64,000 nucleotides of DNA from CAZOAR01 sp964577985 (GTDB lineage: Bacteria; Gemmatimonadota; CAZMKB01; CAZNLH01). Position numbers and translations under genes: made by a program. This document shows positions 63,525-64,000 of this stretch, piece after piece. The stretch is taken from contig CAZOAR010000010.1 of NCBI GenBank assembly GCA_964577985.1, forward strand, positions 1 to 64,000, written 5' to 3'. Under the pieces are notes generated by a model. The model saw only the letters and a list, made by a program, of their open reading frames with translations. It made no database searches and was not told the origin of the DNA. How positions within the stretch are numbered: position 1 is the stretch's first letter; the number at the start of each line of letters is the position of its first letter.

Positions 63525-64000
63525 GGATACTGGTGCTGGCATATCAGGCGACGAAGATGCTTGGCGGCGGGCTGCTGTCTCAGGTGAGCTCAACAGTGGA
63601 GGCCCTCGGCGAGCAGGGTGTGGAGATAGAGATGTTTGATCAATGGAGTGATATCGATCCAGAGGGATATGACCTGTGCCACATCTTCGGCGCGAACATG
63701 GGAACGCACCATACGGCGGCAGCGCTGCACAGGGTCGGAATAAAGACGGTCGTCTCGCCAATCTTCTTCACGCAGAGGCCGCCCCGGGTGGTGCGGATCG
63801 CGGTTCGCGCCAACCGGCTCCTGCAGCGTACTGCCAGGGGCGTATGGACCGACTACAGCCTCGCATCCGACGTCTGCGACTGGGCAAGTATGGTCCTGCC
63901 GAATACCACTGATGAGGCCAGGCTCGTAATTAAGGGACTTGGTGTCCCTGAGGAAAAGGTCGAGGTGGTTCCCAATGGAGTGGAAGAGCGGTTCTATAAT
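63521..64000 (+). CDS. glycosyltransferase (GT-B), cut by window end
   Basis: The first 160 codons of an open frame that continues beyond the window. MRILVLAYQATKMLGGGLLS is a GT4-type N-terminus, the DLCHIFGANMGTH segment and SMVLPNTTDEARLVI follow, and VEVVPNGVEERFYN is the hinge before the donor domain. The ATG overlaps the deacetylase stop as ATGA, and GGAGGAGAAAGGG precedes it. The C-terminal donor-binding half is missing. Confidence 0.8.
   Translation, partial: MRILVLAYQATKMLGGGLLSQVSSTVEALGEQGVEIEMFDQWSDIDPEGYDLCHIFGANMGTHHTAAALHRVGIKTVVSPIFFTQRPPRVVRIAVRANRLLQRTARGVWTDYSLASDVCDWASMVLPNTTDEARLVIKGLGVPEEKVEVVPNGVEERFYN

Overview
The window reads as one chromosomal segment of a Gram-negative (diderm) bacterium, GC-leaning (roughly mid-50s % by eye), with densely packed genes, many GTG/TTG starts and frequent ATGA/GTGA/TGATG overlaps. 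The FCB assemblage is suggested by a C-terminal FlgD-like/type-A sorting domain (49.2-50.3 kb), a complete Bat (aerotolerance) operon, split ADP-heptose genes and secreted beta-rich proteins. A poorly cultured phylum such as Krumholzibacteriota or Eisenbacteria is plausible, but that placement is inference. Most of the window is core genome.

Layout: 0-6 kb holds a B12-type radical SAM enzyme, a convergent membrane GT39-type glycosyltransferase and a secreted carbohydrate-active-looking protein. 5.8-9.5 kb is der-plsY-gpsA-merR followed by tRNA-Pro(GGG). 9.7-15.6 kb carries glycogen phosphorylase, rfbC, surE, a YqaA/DedA protein with an apparent CTG start, tRNA-Pro(CGG), acylphosphatase and apt. 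15.6-18.5 kb has a beta-barrel-like protein and a double retropepsin/PDZ protein. 18.5-22.3 kb is a minus-strand three-gene cassette: an unrecognised 290-aa protein and two different BrxC/BrxD-type (DUF2791-like) ATPases. It has its own promoter, lies divergent from thrS, and is followed by what looks like the stump of an SGNH hydrolase gene. This is the most accessory-looking part and the best candidate for an undescribed system.

22.4-31.9 kb is the translation block thrS-infC-rpmI-rplT-pheS-pheT, then a coiled-coil protein, zapA, a probable 6S RNA and rny. infC begins with AUU behind a perfect Shine-Dalgarno. 32-46.9 kb continues with ymdB, folD, xseA, xseB, ispA, dxs, nadK, recN, a CDP-alcohol phosphatidyltransferase, glgA, the two separate heptose genes, rph, rdgB and an SGNH hydrolase. 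47-50.3 kb is looser, with a lipoprotein, two secreted proteins and a palindromic element. 50.7-59.2 kb is the Bat operon (MoxR ATPase, DUF58, membrane protein, BatA, BatB, BatC, BatD, BatE). tRNA-Pro(TGG) follows, and the window ends in a surface-polysaccharide cluster: GT4, flippase, polysaccharide deacetylase and a glycosyltransferase cut by the edge.

Connections: the three tRNAs in the window are exactly the three proline isoacceptors. glgP and glgA serve glycogen turnover. rfbC, the heptose genes and the 59-64 kb cluster serve envelope polysaccharide. dxs and ispA give isoprenoid precursors, and plsY, gpsA and the phosphatidyltransferase give phospholipid.
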